Positions 10,379-29,969 of a stretch of DNA of 64,000 nt are shown one piece after another (the stretch's first letter is position 1; each line of letters opens with the position of its first letter). A program made the position numbers and the translations under genes. Source of the stretch: Desmodesmus armatus (taxonomy: Eukaryota > Chlorophyta > Chlorophyceae > Sphaeropleales > Scenedesmaceae); assembly GCA_007449985.2 (NCBI GenBank), contig VIIQ02000582.1, forward strand, positions 1 to 64,000, in the 5' to 3' direction. Below the pieces are notes generated by a model. It saw only the letters and a list, made by a program, of their open reading frames with translations, ran no database searches and was not told the origin of the DNA.

Positions 10379-12641
10379 TCAACGAGCATAGGCGTTGGGG
10401 TAATCGCCCCCAGCCCCCACACACACACGGTGCTTCTCATCCAAGTAAGAAACAACCTGTGGGGTCTTCAGCATCTGCCACAGCTGAGGAAGCCCTGCCA
10501 CATCCTTCTCCACATGCTGAGCCCAGCCATACGTAGGCAGATTGTAAAAGACCTTGCGCACCATGTCCTGCAACTTGGTGTGGTCATCAAGGAGGCTCCA
10601 ATCCTCATACAGCTGGCACCTGAGGTGGTGCTTCACAGTACCAAACAGGTGCTCAATAGGCCTGTTCAAGTCATGGCTGTAGGAGGGCAGAGGCAGCTTA
10701 CAGCCATTGACACGGACGTCAATCGTGTCGGTGGGGTCATTGGGGTTCACCACCACTTCCCACGTGGCAGTTGCCTGGACGGCGTCATTGTCATAAGACA
10801 ACCAGAAGATAGCAAGCTTTGTTACTTTGTTCCACTCCTTGACTATGTGGTAGAGGTTGTTCTCAAATTCCTCCCTGGTCATCTTCCCTGCCTTGCGGCT
10901 GCCGTCTTGAATCTGCAGGGAAGCAAAAAGGAGGCGGGGCACGGGGAAGATGCCTCAGTGGAAGTTCAGGGCGCTACGTGCCATGCGGGGGGAGGGGCTC
11001 AGGGTTGAGAAGTATGGCAGTGATGGGGCTGAGCTGTGGTTCCCTGATGGCACCTCCCTGCCAGTTGGCCACTACTCAGGAGAGTACCAGTTGCATTGGC
11101 GGCTCCAAGGGTATCCCCGTGGCACCCCCCACCTGCGGGTGGCAACTAGCACAACAGTGCGGGACCCCTGTGATCTGTGGTGTGCCTTCTGTATGTACAG
11201 TGAGGAGGCATGGAGGCAGCAGGGCATGCGTGTGCTACCAGCCTGTGAGCTGAGCTTCATGGACCTGTTGAGGAGGTGGGGGGTGGACAGGGAGTTCAGC
11301 CTTCAGGTGGTGCCGGCTTTTTGGCCGTGGCCCATGGACTTCTTCCACATGCAGCAGGGGTACTTTGTGCAGGTGGATGGGAGGTGCCATTGGGTTGCTA
11401 AGTACCACCACAGCACATGGGTGGTGTTGCGGCGCGACATGATGCAGAACATGGCAGCAGTGCAGCAAGGTGGTCGGCTGGTGCGGGTGCACACAGAGGA
11501 TCTTGGTAATGCTGACTGCATTGCTGCCGCCCTTGAGTCTGCGGCAATGGGCTACACCCTTGTGCTGACACGCTCATATAGTACAGCGCTAGTGCGCTGG
11601 GGTTCCTTTGATGTGCCCTATTTGCAGCTGCTGAAGTGGTTAGTTCCCAACTGCCAGGGTCACACTGACGGTTACGGCAATCACACAATTTCCCCAATGT
11701 AACAGGCTCACCTCGTACTCCATGTCCCGCTCTACCGCATTGCCATCCAGCCTTGTGTTGATGTGCCGTTGGATCTTGGTGGTTCCAGTGGTGAACTCCA
11801 TATACACCACACCCCCTCTGTGCGCAAAGGCGGGGTGGGCGGTCACTGCAACAATGAACTTCACAGTGACATGCTTGTGGCCCTTTTTCAGCTTCCTCGG
11901 CACCACATCAGAGAAGTTGAGGTCATGCTTGTCACACCAGACAAAAACATCAGACTCAGTGTACCTGTCGACAGTGAATGAAGACTCATCAATGTAAATG
12001 GTGTGGTTCAAGAATGCTGGCCAATCCTCATGAATGCCCAAACAGTGCTTGGCGTAGTCCACACGCTCCTGCAATTCCTGTGTTGTGAAGGAGTGCTTGA
12101 AGAACAGCTTGCGGCGCACAAGGGAGGGGTCAGCGTCGTGCATGGCATGCAGCAGCTGGTCTGAAAACTTGAGGCCGTTGTTGGTCATAATTTCCTTCAA
12201 ACGGGGGCTCTCCCTGATGGCCTCTCCCAGGCTGGTGAAGTGTACCCTGTGCATGACTGTGTTGCCCTTCACTTTCTCCTCAACAAGCTTCCCCTCCTTG
12301 CAAATCTGAGCTGCTTCAAGAGCCTCCTTCTCGTTGCATTTGCGACTACGGCCAGACCTGTGTGCATCGTCCACACTCCCGTTCTCAATCCAATGACCCC
12401 ACCAGGTGCGCAAGTAGTTGAAATCCTTGCTACCAATGAACTGTTGCTCGTCCTCTGGCAGCTGCTGATTGAGAGAGTCAAGAATGCCCTTCAGGGCATG
12501 GTGCGCCTTGGCAAAGTCTGGCCCAGCTTGCCCCAGAAACATGACGCATAACATGCACCCCAACACCCTCACCCACGTCTTTTCCTGGGCGTACTTGGTG
12601 CCCCTGACATGCTCTCGCAGCAATTCCTCAGCGCAGCGCAA
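10379..12641 (-). CDS. DDE transposase, copy 3
   Basis: Exons are 12641-11712 and 10912-10379. The substitution at 11997 turns ATA into ATT (Ile215, three residues before the catalytic Asp218) and is silent, so the product equals that of copies 1 and 2. Confidence 0.88.
10950..11702 (+). CDS. Intron-nested antisense nuclease-like ORF, copy 3
   Basis: Identical 250-residue ORF inside intron 10913-11711 of the third transposase. See the copy 1 entry for motifs and doubts. Confidence 0.55.
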   Translation: MPQWKFRALRAMRGEGLRVEKYGSDGAELWFPDGTSLPVGHYSGEYQLHWRLQGYPRGTPHLRVATSTTVRDPCDLWCAFCMYSEEAWRQQGMRVLPACELSFMDLLRRWGVDREFSLQVVPAFWPWPMDFFHMQQGYFVQVDGRCHWVAKYHHSTWVVLRRDMMQNMAAVQQGGRLVRVHTEDLGNADCIAAALESAAMGYTLVLTRSYSTALVRWGSFDVPYLQLLKWLVPNCQGHTDGYGNHTISPM

Positions 12642-12767
12642 AAGATGGCAGCAGCAGGTGCAGTGTGCGGCACTTGTCAGCCACTACCAGGGTACAGGGT
12701 ACACTTGGCTAAACCCTAACTTTGACCGGTTCTCACTGGAGAGTGCAGTGGGGCAAAAAGTAACTTG

Positions 12768-13420
12768 TCTAGTTTCAGGGCGCGTGTGGCGGGACCTGCG
12801 CTGCATCAAGCAAAACTACTTGATATATCTGATACCCTGGGACTTTGCTCGGGGGCTCTAGCTGCTGCTGGCTATTGGTCATCCGTCCACATCGCCTAAC
12901 AACCTTGACTTCCAGGATTCGAACTGTAAGGGGGAACGTGGGTGCTGTGCAAACGTTCAAGTGTCTTGGGCGCCTGTTGGTGGCAGTGCGTGGTGTGAGT
13001 GTGCAGGTCGTTGGCCAGCTGCTGCTTGATCGACAGGTTGATCTGCCTGCGCTGCAGCTGCTGCTGTGCGCTGCCCCAAATTCGTCTCTTTACTGCATTC
13101 TTTCCTGTACATCAGCTATCTCCCCTGGCCAGCGCTGCATTGCGTGTGCAGCAAGGCAGTGTCCCCCCAGACACTGACAGTTGGGCTTTTGCAGCTGCTT
13201 GTGTGGAGCCTGGCAGTGCAGCAGTCGACCCCAGTTTGGTCAAACGGCCCTATCTTGCCCTCAGCACAGGACTCGTGTTCATACAGGTGTGCTGTTACAG
13301 GTGTGTGCCTGCTACTGAAACATGCTGGCAGCCCCTAGCTCTAGCTTGCTGCCTGCTGCTGGCTGCACCACAAGCAAAGTCAAGGTTATTGGCTGTGCCA
13401 AGTTACTTTTTGCCCCACTG
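12768..13420. repeat. Terminal partial unit: spacer plus 22 bp of a left inverted repeat
   Basis: The spacer is followed by the first 22 bases of the left inverted repeat (13399-13420). The sequence then switches to unique DNA at TGGATAGGCG. The breakpoint inside a transposon end suggests a break or aberrant excision there. Confidence 0.85.
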
Positions 13421-19885
<6,465 letters not shown>

Positions 19886-22797
19886 GCCTTAGGACCTGTG
19901 GTCCCAGCCTGATTATTGTGATGTATTTGTGGCAGTAAGGTGATTTATCAGGTGTTTCTGTGCTTGCATGCGACCCTGTTCCGCGGCATGCAATCGATGC
20001 ACAGGCTGGCATGCGCCAGCTGTGTTGGTTCTGCAGGGCGAGGGCCGACCCTAGTTGCCCCTATGCTCTGTTAGTACTGGCATGTTTTCAGTGATGTTTG
20101 CTGATCTCTGCTGAGTGTTTGCTGTTTTACGCTCTGTGACAAGCTCCTTTCTGCTTTCAGTCTGCTGTTCAGTGGTGAGACTGCTGTATGGCAGGTGTGT
20201 CTGCCAGTAGTAGTTGACAAAATAAGGCCTGGCCTGTCCCTGGGCTGAGTGTGTGTGGGTGAAGCCTCTAGAAGCCTCTAGAGCAGCGGCTCAAGCCTTT
20301 GGCATCCGCCTCTTCTGTGATGAAATAGCAAGCGTCATATTGGTTGCATGATGTGTGTGTTGCTATTTGGTCAGCACTACGTGTCCATTACTGCCATCTG
20401 CAGAGTGGCACAGCTGATGATCGCGGTCTGAAAGTGACGTATGCCCTGCAGGACAAGTGTTGGTGGCAGTGGTTGCCAAACTGGCAGTCTTCATGGTTTG
20501 TAATGTTGCACAGTCACACATATGCACACCAGTCAGGGTGCGCGAAGATACATGCAAGAAATGCAACAAGTAAACATTTAAAACAGGAGGGTGCCCTGTT
20601 GTATGATGAACAGCTGCCTGTCGAGGCGTCCTTATGATCATCAGTTACAGTAAAGTACAGTATATGTAGGATGGATCTTCTCTCGGCACTAGCCAGCGAG
20701 CCAAGGGCTCATACGGTGCCCCAAAGGGCCTGTCGTACGCCAGTCTCTCAGGTCAGGTGATTATCAGTTACACCCACATGGCAGCACATGCCAGCCTCAG
20801 TACACTGCATGCCAGCATCACCACTTCAACATATCAGCCAGGTGACACGGGTCAGCTTGGAAACCAAAGAAAGCACAAGTCACACCACACTCAATGACGA
20901 CACATGCCTTGATCAGCTGAGTCAGCATGTTTCTTGAGCTTGGCAAAAGTGCTTGCAGCAGACTGAGGGACTACACAAGTGCTTTTGAGCTTTCTGTATG
21001 CTGCCATATTCAGAGACATCACAGCGCTGCCAGGGCAGGAATCTTTCACCTTGGGCAACAGCAGCGTGTACCATGTTTCACACGCAAGTGAAACGGCGTA
21101 CGTGTTTGTCAGCTGAAAGCTTGTACAGACATCAGTGCACACAAACTCCTAAACCTCACAACAGGTAGCAGCTACTGCATAAGAGCCGCTTCCTAGCCCC
21201 TGTCCAGTTCAACAGCACAAGGCAGGCCAACTGGATTGTTGCCGTCAAACTTCCAACACCTCTCTGCACTTCAAAGCTGCAGGGGTAACATGTGTGTATG
21301 TCACTCTGCAGAGGCAATGTGCCGTTTGCTCAGCACTGACAAAGTGCCTCATGGTAACAGCTGCCCCTGGGCCCCTCACACACATCTGGGAAGGCCGATT
21401 GGGGCCGCACTGTGCAACACATGCCCAGTAAAAGGAATATTATCGTGCCACGACACACCATGTCCATGTGCCATGGTGTGGCACACCATGTTGCCGCACA
21501 TGGGGTAGCTGTTGTGCAAAGCAGGCGGATGCGCAGGGGCACACCTGAGATCTTAACACAGCATGCTTTGCAAGAGCGCAGTACATATACATGTCTCATC
21601 TGAGGTAAATCAGTATGCAAAAACCCACACCATCAGGAAAAGCCAGGGCACAATGGACCACGCCAGCCCACAGCACATGCCACACACCATACCAATGAAC
21701 CTCATACTTACGTGCAGTGTTTGTGCCAACAGCATACACACCCGTGCACCACAGGCATATGCCACCCTTCTCTCATCACACCTCTCAAGTTACTAAGTCA
21801 CACATGCGCTCCGCATGGATAGTTCACCCAGGTGCCAACGCCGTGCACACCCATAGCAGCAGGCGACAGCCACATACACACACATCAGCACCGTGTTGTA
21901 TTGCATTGCATGCCCCGCTCATGCTGCGCTGCATAAGATGCATAACACCACGTGCAGTACGTGCAATTCATGCTCCGCCTTCGTCATGCAGATGTCCAAA
22001 CTCTGGTTAGAGCAGGACTCGAGATCATACGTTCCTGCTGCTGCAGCAGCTGCTGAATATTGAGTCAGCTGCTGTGCTTCGCAGCAACATAAACCGCTCT
22101 CTGGCCTCCTTCTGGGCTCAGAAACAGCCACAGCCTATTGTACCATGCAGCACCAAATGCAGGGGATCAGCTGCTGTGCATCGGCCCTTCGAGGCATTCT
22201 GCTTAGCTCTAGGCACAGGCCAGCTGCCGCACGGCCTGCTGCCACACAGCCTTGCGACAGCACCGCCTCATGCAGCTTCAGCGGCTGTGCCACCACCAAC
22301 CTCGCTTTCTTTACGCCTTCAGCTTTAGCAAGCTGGTGCTGCGCCCAGGAACATGCCACAACCTACTGTGCTCTGCTGCACCAAATGCACAAGCCCCCGA
22401 GCACACCTTGGGTACCATTTGCTCCTGGGTGTAGCTACAAGGCGCTGTTGAATACAACAACCAGCAGCTGTACAAGCAGAATGATATCCCAACACCCCCT
22501 CCCCCTCAACACACCCCCCGGGTGGGTGACCACCACCCACCACCCCACCACCACTACCACATTCAGTAGCCCTTTCCCCCACCCCCCCTCTTCTTTCAGC
22601 AGCCACCCAACAGCATGCCACCCTTACATCAGACCTGCAGCGGCGTCAGCATCTGTTCATGCCTTCTGGTGGGCCTGATCCAGTGCATATCGCAGGCCCT
22701 CTCTCTTGCCCCCTACCGTGTTGTGCAGCACGGGGTGCACAGCCAGCTGCTGCGCAACGCAGCGGCAGCACCAGCAGCAGCAGCAGCATTGGCACCC
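19886..22797. other. Intergenic region between protease and lipase genes
   Basis: No ORF here resembles a protein and no RNA gene was recognised. It should contain the 3' UTRs of the two convergent genes. A short tandem AGAAGCCTCT repeat is at ~20265-20282. Otherwise nothing stands out. Confidence 0.6.
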
Positions 22798-25700
22798 TTA
22801 TGCCTTCTGCTTCTGCTTGGCCTGCTCCAGTGCATACCTCAGGCCCTGGATGTAGCCACCTGTCAGGTGGTCCAGCAGGCACGTCTCCCTCAGCACAATG
22901 CGCTGGAAGCGCTGCTGTGGCTCTGCCTCAATCAGCTCAAACTTAGCCCCAGGGTAGAACTCCTTCTCGGCTTCGGCCTCATTCTCTTGGATTTTGTTAG
23001 TTTTCTTGGTGTCACTTGAGGTCCCGGCGGCACCAGCGGCACCAGCACCAGCAGCAGCGGCCTTCTCGGTGGCGGGTGCGCTGCTTGCGGCGACGCCAGC
23101 GGCGTCCTGTCCGTCCTCGTGGTTGTGGTCGCAGGGCGGGATGGAGTCATCAGACTCGCAGAGGGCGCAACGGTGGACTGTGTTGCCGTACTTTGCACGG
23201 CCGTTGTGCTTATCGAGGCGCTTGATGAAGTAGCACTTGCCGGCGCAAACACCCTGTGCACGTCCTCCTGCACATGTGTACACCGCAGAGCAGTTTGACC
23301 GAGCAGGATGGCCGTGAGTCCCGTGTGAATGTCAGCACTACATGGATTGCTGTCTGGGGTGGCCGGGCATGCATGTGTACAGTTGCACCAAGGAGGGGTT
23401 GCACGCAGCAGCCGTTGTGTGCTGGTGTGAAGTAGCCCACACACTCCTGCAGCAAGCGGCAAAAGGCTCGCCAGTACCTGGGTGATGTGGGGACCCATTG
23501 CCCACCTTGGCCACGTTTGCCATGTTTTCTGCCACACTGTCAACAGCGCCTTTGATCATGGAGGGGTCGGTAACAGCAGCACGAGCTGTCTGGGCAGTTG
23601 CAGCAGCGGCCTCGCCGATGCTGTGGCTGCCACCAGTTTGCTGCTGCTCCTGCTTGACTGCAGGGTTTGGCTTGACGACCCCCGCAAAGTGCAGGCCGCT
23701 GGCTACCATGCTCTGAGCCCACAGGTACGCATCTGCTGCTTTGGCTGCCACAGTGCGTGCCTGCGTGCCAGCATGTGAAGGGGCAGCAGAGAGCACGCAG
23801 GCGCTGAGAAATCGAGTGATCGGTGGTCTGCTTCTTCCATGTTGCAAAACAACCGGCATGTGGCAACGCGTGCAAAACCGAAAACATTCCTAAGTTGCAC
23901 AGAGTTCTGCATCGGAGTGATGGGGAGATTGCGCATCAAGGCGATCAGTGGTCGCACGCGTTACATCGTCGCGTGGGTGCGACAGTACAATTCCGCACGC
24001 CAAAGGACACCAACCCAGTCGATGCCTTTGCGCTTGCATTTGCAACACGCACCTGCTGCTTGCCCTGGGCAGCAAGCTTCTTGTAGGTGTCGCTGTTCTC
24101 AATCACGTCAGGGACAGCCCAGTCCTTGGCAGTCGCAATCATGATGTCGCCCCACTTGGTTGCATCCATTTCCTCCTTCAGAGCGAACACGTTGTGGATG
24201 GAGAAGCGTGGCACCATATCGTGCTGCAGCAGGGAAAATGGGGACAGCAATTTGCGTCAGCATGCCAGGCAGCGATGCCAGCAGCGATCTGGAAATTTTG
24301 CCATGCCCGAGTGCGTTTGTACGCCTACTGCTGATCACCATTAATTGCAATGGCCCACCCTTTCCCTCCAGACTATCTCATGCCGTGTTGCCCCAGGTCA
24401 AAAAGGAGTGTCAAGGTGGGCTGACTAAAGTCAAGAAGGCCTCGATACGCTGTGGATCTCCCACAAAAAATCAAAGTTACACCTGTAGCTATGAAGCTCA
24501 AGAGCTCATGATCTCAGCTTACCATCAGCACCACTGATGTGATGTAGTCGCTGCAGTGATCTGCCAGCTCCTCCGTCAGCACTGCGGGTGTTGCCACACC
24601 CACTGCTGACACCTTGATGCCTGCTGCTGCCTCCTTAGCCTCCTCCTCGTTGTGCATCATATGTGCCAACATGGCAGCCGTGCCTGTTTCCACAAGTGAG
24701 GCGAGCAAAGATGGAGAGTCACTGACAATGAGATTGAGGTGTTATACAAGCAGTGGTGTGGGTGAGTTACTCTGATAGACTATAACGACCTCGCTGCAAT
24801 TGCCGTACCATCATTTGAGTAAGTGGCAGGTTGAGACAGGAAAAACCATTTAGGCAAAGGTTTGTGTGCGCCTGCGGCACTGGTGCGGGCACCCACCTGC
24901 TCCCAGGCTGTGGCCGACCAGCAGCAGCTCGTAGCCTGGCCTTTCCTTCACAATGGCCGCAACCCTTGGCAGCTCGTTCATTACAAACCAGGTAGCAGCC
25001 TGCACAGGTATGCAGCAACAAACTGTAAATAAGCAGAGCACTATTAGCAGCATATCAACAGCAGCATGCACAGCATCCCTCAAGGGTGGCTGTTGCCCAG
25101 TGTACTGCAAGGAGCCAGCGTGCTTACCCATGTAGCCTGTTGTTCACAGAGCTGTTGCCAGGCAGCCTCTTTCAAGGCGACCTTTGGTCAGCTATAGCTG
25201 CGGCTGTCATAGATGTAGAGGGGCACCCTCATATCCCCTTGGCTCGCTAACTAGTGCTGAGGTTTGTGATACCCTCCCAATTACTGCACTGTACTGTACT
25301 GTGAATGGAACTGCACGGGGTGAGGCGGAGCCTGAACCATGTAACAGTAACAGTAACAGCATTAGGGCTGCAGAGGTGCTCAGACACTGGTGCATGCTGC
25401 CAGCCCTACCTGCAACATGCCCCAATGAGCATACCTACGTAGCCTGTTGTTCACTCGAGCTAGTGCCAGGCAGCCTTTCTTGACGAGGCCTTTGTTTGGA
25501 TGTAGCTTTGACTGCAACTGAATCAGACCTGCACAGACACCCAGATACCGCCGCATGCTGCCAACCCTACCTGCAACATGCCCCAGTGAGCATACCCATC
25601 CAAGTAAGGTGCACAGCTGGCGCACGCATCAGTCAACATGTCCTGCAGGCACAAAACAACAACCAGCGCAGGACAATCAGTAAAGCATCACCCAAATCAT

Positions 25701-27594
25701 CTGCTGCTGCTTTTGTGTCAGATGGTACTTGTTAATGCGCTCTCTGGGGGTCCTGCAGGGCCTCTAGACCCAGAGCAAGGGCAGAGAAAGATTAGTGTAG
25801 TCAGCGTGCTCACTGCAAAACTGGGAGAACCTCCAAAAGATGAAAATGCCCAGTATCGAGGGGATGACAGCACAGTGGCAGCACGATGCAGCAGCAGTTC
25901 CAGCTCCCCTTCCATTCCCTTTGAAAAAGATTCCCCAGTGGCTCACATTGAGGTCTGTTGTGCCTCTGAAGCCCCAGATGATGCGCTTGTTCTCTTTGTC
26001 CACCCACACAGCATAGGCGGGGCGGGTGGTGGTGGTCTGTGGCTCGAAGATCAGCACATCTGCCTCCTGCACGCCTGCTGCTGCGCAGAGCTCTGCCTTG
26101 ACTGGGCAGTAGGCTGCATTGGCAGCATCTGTCGCCTGTAGGGTTCAGGAAGAAGGATCGGCAGCAGGGTTTGGGTGGGGTTTGAAGCAGAGCAAAGCAG
26201 AACAGGTCGGCAGGAAACAAGTGCGAAATGCTGGCTGGCTATGCAAGGTTGCACTGATCTGTTAGTGTGTTCATTAGTGCAAAGTCAACCAGGCGCCACA
26301 CTCTCGTCATCTCCCTCCACGCCAAAACCACACGCATACACGTTGCGGCTGCCAATGATGGGGCCCTCCGGCCACCCCTTCTCATAGCCATCCCAACTTC
26401 TTTGTCAGTTCGGCGTGTGCGCCTCGCCGCAGATAGGTCAGCATATGACTACTGTTGCATTCCCATAAGCCCCATTCCCATCCATACCCATTCCCATCCA
26501 TACTTTCCATTGCCACACAACCCAACTGGCCCAAAGGCCCACTTACCTTGAGCAGGAATGCAATCAGCTGTGGGTCCACCACCTTGCGCCCCTCCACTGC
26601 GTCCACCGCATTAACTGTGCTGTGGTGCAGCGCCAGCTGGTACACCCCAAACACCAGGTCGTGGAAGTGGAACTGCAAGGGCATCATGTAAACATTGCTA
26701 ATGGCTTTGTGGTTGTTGAGTCAGATGCAGCATTGCAGCTGGTGTGTGTCTTCTGCCAGAAATTACCATCACGTGACAGTCTGTGTAGATCTGCACAGCT
26801 GCCGTGCTTACAGGAAAGCACACTATTTTGCACACACTGCAGCAGCCGTTTACCTACCTTCTCATAGGCATACTTGGCCACCCTGAACAGCACTCCAGCT
26901 ACCTCGCCCGCACCCTCTGCCAGGTCTGTCTTGAACTTTTGGTACTTCACTGCAGGATCAAAGGCAATCCAACAGGTTGAACCGCCAGTACTGTCAGCTG
27001 GCAAACCACGAAGGGCGTGGGAACTCAAACCAGCAGAGGTAGTAAGCAGTGCAGGGCATGGTAACAAGCTGCAAGTGAAAGGGTACAGCCTGTGCGTAAG
27101 GCGTTTGGGATGCATGCAAAGTGTTGATAGGACGCGAGAAAGCTGCTGCAGCAGTTAAAATGTCTGCTCTGCATCTGCAATGGACATCGCAACAGCTGCT
27201 CGAATTGGTGCTCTGCTGTGGTGCTGACAGTGCTGTCAGGAGTACAGTATGTTGCTTACGGTGTGCCTTCTCAACTTCAAGGTCCAGGACCTGCACAACA
27301 CATGATTGAAGCAGTAATGAATGATGTCTCTGCACATAGGCGGTCAGCAGCTTCCACTCACTAGGTCTGTCACTCCAATCCTATGCAGCACCCACTGACG
27401 GGACCGACGATATCGTGCTAACAATGCCACGAGGTGCATGCAAACAATACCTTTTCGAACCGATCAGGGATCGCAGCATCGACTGCGTTCTCGATCGCAT
27501 CAGGCACTAACTCTTCAAGGTAAGGGTTGCGCTTGGCAAATTCTGATTTCTCCCGAGGTTGTTGCTGATCGCTAGGGCGCGAATCCAGCTCCAT
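22798..27594 (-). CDS. Class 3 (alpha/beta hydrolase) lipase, DAG-lipase-like
   Basis: Hydrolyses acylglycerols or related ester lipids. Exons in reading order with matching phases: 27594-27451, 27290-27260, 26997-26858, 26672-26547, (a small exon near 26380-26340), 26135-25947, 25642-25596, (an unresolved exon between 25590 and 25000), 24999-24897, 24683-24523, 24223-24053, 23760-23506 and 23253-22798. IIWGFRGTTDLN then DMLTDA is the oxyanion strand. LLLVGHSLGAG holds the nucleophile Ser. HDMVPRF holds the Asp, and LLDHLTGGYIQGL near the C-terminus the His. The last exon starts with a Cys/His-rich segment (CAGKCYFIKR, HRCALCES) and an Ala/Lys linker. There is no clear signal peptide: the N-terminus is MELDSRPSDQQQPREK, so an intracellular, possibly membrane-associated enzyme is likely. 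Family assignment is firm, substrate unknown. Confidence 0.85.
25119..25500. repeat. Imperfect ~70-bp direct repeat within the lipase gene
   Basis: 25119-25190 and 25429-25500 share GTAGCCTGTTGTTCAC and CCAGGCAGCC blocks with similar spacing. They lie where one lipase exon could not be placed, so an exon-plus-donor duplication is possible. Confidence 0.55.
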
Positions 27595-27905
27595 CGTGCT
27601 GATGATTCGGCAGAGAGCCTACTCGATGCTCCAAGCTGACAGATTTGCCGTGGACAGGGTCAGCACTCTGAAGCCACAACTGACTGATTGAGATGACCTG
27701 GCTCTAGTCACCTCGTTTCAAAAGGAAGAGTTCAACTCGTTTGCTGTAGAGTGCTGCAGACCGGGACGGAAGACAGGCACTTGGGTAAACAGGGCTTAGG
27801 TGTCCCCATGAGGTTCAGGGGGTTCCCCAACCAACTCAAGCAAACAGTGTGCGAAGAACAAGCCAGAACTGCCCCGGTTGATACACAGCCCTTCACCACA
27901 ACAGC

Positions 27906-29938
27906 CTACTTCTTCTTCTTTCCAGACTTCTTCCCCGACTGCTTGCTGCCACTTGCTGCTGCTGCCGTGCTGCTGGAGCCTGCTGCTGCTCCCTTCTTGC
28001 CTGACGTACGATCAGGGTGCCGCCGCACCAGCTCTGCCACCTTCAGCAGCAGCTCCCGCCCTGCAGGTACAGCCACAAGATAAATTTCTTCAGTTCTCGC
28101 ACAAAACCGCAACCCTAGGTGGTGCAAGCTCGTACGTACCCTACCCTTGCCTTTTTTTTTTCTTTACCGGGGGGGGGGGGGGGGGGGTAATCCCACTGGC
28201 TGGCCACATACACAGCAACCCTTGCCTTGACTACTACAGTACAACCCTGTCCAGACTACGATAAGTGTGCTGCCTTCACGGCTAAGCAATGACACACTAC
28301 GAGGTCACTGTCAGGCGCAACTGCATGACGTCATACGCAGACGTTTGCACCACGGTACCCAGTTTCAACTCGTGCCGACATCAAGCAGGGAAGCAGTGCT
28401 ATACACCAACTGCCAGACACACCAGCTTGCCGCCAGTTGTTCGCAGTGAGTCAAGCACGCGGATCAACAGACACACACAGTGCACTGGCTGGATGTACTC
28501 TCTGTGTGTACACACAGCACACACTTCGGACTGTCACGACTTCGGATGGTTGATGCATTGGCTGGATGCAGTTCCTGTGTCTACACGATGACTACATCAG
28601 CCACTCTGCAGCTCACGTGTGGGGACGTCCTTGTTGGCTGGGCTGCCGTCTGGCTTGCGCAGATCAACACGCAACCGCCCATAGCACCCCCCTTGCCAGG
28701 CTCTATGCACCAGTTGCGTGGATAAAGCTTGCGCTGCAGACAGACACATGCACACATGATGACATCAGTTGTTTGACACACCGACAACAGTTACATTGCA
28801 GTTCCAGAGCTTGAGACCTCCTCCTGGACCCGGTGTGCGCGGATGTGCCGCTGCCAACGTTGCGCGCCACCCCAGCTCTGACCGCAGCCCACATGACTTC
28901 CGCAAGTGCAAGTGCCCGCTGCTCAAACTCCCAGGAGCTTCGCATCCCCTCACACCTCACCCCCCCCCACACACACACACTACACCTAGGTTGCAAGCTG
29001 CTGTGAGTGCTGTGAGTGTCCAACCATGCATTGTGTTTCATACGGCAAAAACGTACAAGTGCTGCTTTGACAGTCCTAAAACAAACAAATGTTCTGCATC
29101 TTGTGCTGCACATTGTTGGTTAGTGCCTACTCAATACTGCCTGAACCAGACCACCTGATCGATGTATGCACAACAGTTGATTCACATGCACCTGGTGACG
29201 CTGACAAAGAGCTCATGCCAATCGCTCACAATTGACAAAAAAAGGAAACAGGAAAGAGAAACAAAAAAAGGAAGAGAGAGGCTGACAGTTATAACACAGA
29301 ATCACCAGCTGCACCCCCCCCCCCCCAGCCCACCTCAAACTCAGCTTGTAGGCCCAGGCCCTTTGTGCAGGCATCGATCATCTCTGCCATAGTTGGCCAG
29401 TCAACCGCTGTGTGTGGTGAGCAAGGCGGCCGATGCATCAACAACGACAGCGACATCAGCAAACAGTAACACAGGCAGCAATGTGTGCATCAGAAGGGAT
29501 GGGAGTGATTGCAGGGCATGATGGACTTGAACTTGACAAAGGGAAAGGGGATGGGGAAGCAAAGAGGCATGGGCTGTGCCGGGTGAAGTTACATTGCGTG
29601 ACATCGGTCCTGTCAAGTGCCCAAGTGTGCAAGCAAGCCTGGCTAATACTTAGCAGTTTCAAACTCCCTGCCCTCCACAGCCGCCAAACCTCGCGCTGTT
29701 GAACCGGCACCACTGTCCACTCCATGTTGGTCGTCCAAGCAGTGTGCATTGAGGCAGCAGCCATACCACCAGTAGTACTGGTCCCTTTGGGTACCAGCCA
29801 GCCTGCCAACCCCCTCTCCCCATGGCAGCGGAAGGTCCTGGCCAGGCAGCCCCCCCCTCCCTGCCCACCACCAGGAATGCCCTTTGCCCCCCCCCCCCCC
29901 CCCTGGGGTGGGGCGTCTGTTTTTCCAGCAATGCCCGA

Positions 29939-29969
<31 letters not shown>

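Larger units (their letters stand above)
9111..12767 (-). mobile_element. IS630/Tc1-mariner-like DNA transposon, copy 3
   Basis: Third array copy, with ends at 9111-9136 and 12742-12767. It differs from copies 1 and 2 by a T-to-A change at 11997. Confidence 0.88.
1..13420. repeat. Tandem array of a 4,288-bp transposon-plus-spacer unit
   Basis: Every ORF in the first unit recurs at +4,288 and +8,576, and the start of a fourth unit is present. Units 2 and 3 look nearly identical: all long ORF translations match, and the one substitution I noticed (position 11997, A instead of T at 3421 and 7709) is synonymous in the transposase. Each unit holds an inverted-repeat element of about 3.66 kb and a ~631-bp spacer (4192-4822, 8480-9110, 12768-13398). 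The array stops at 13420, 22 bases into the fourth left inverted repeat, and unique sequence starts there. Unit 1 differs by several indels in its first ~600 bases, mostly before position 100, as expected near a contig end. Such near-identity implies recent amplification or an assembly duplication. Confidence 0.95.

Noticed and set aside
1..13420. CRISPR-like or satellite array with short spacers
   Set aside because: The repeated unit is a whole transposon with a constant spacer, and the genome is eukaryotic.
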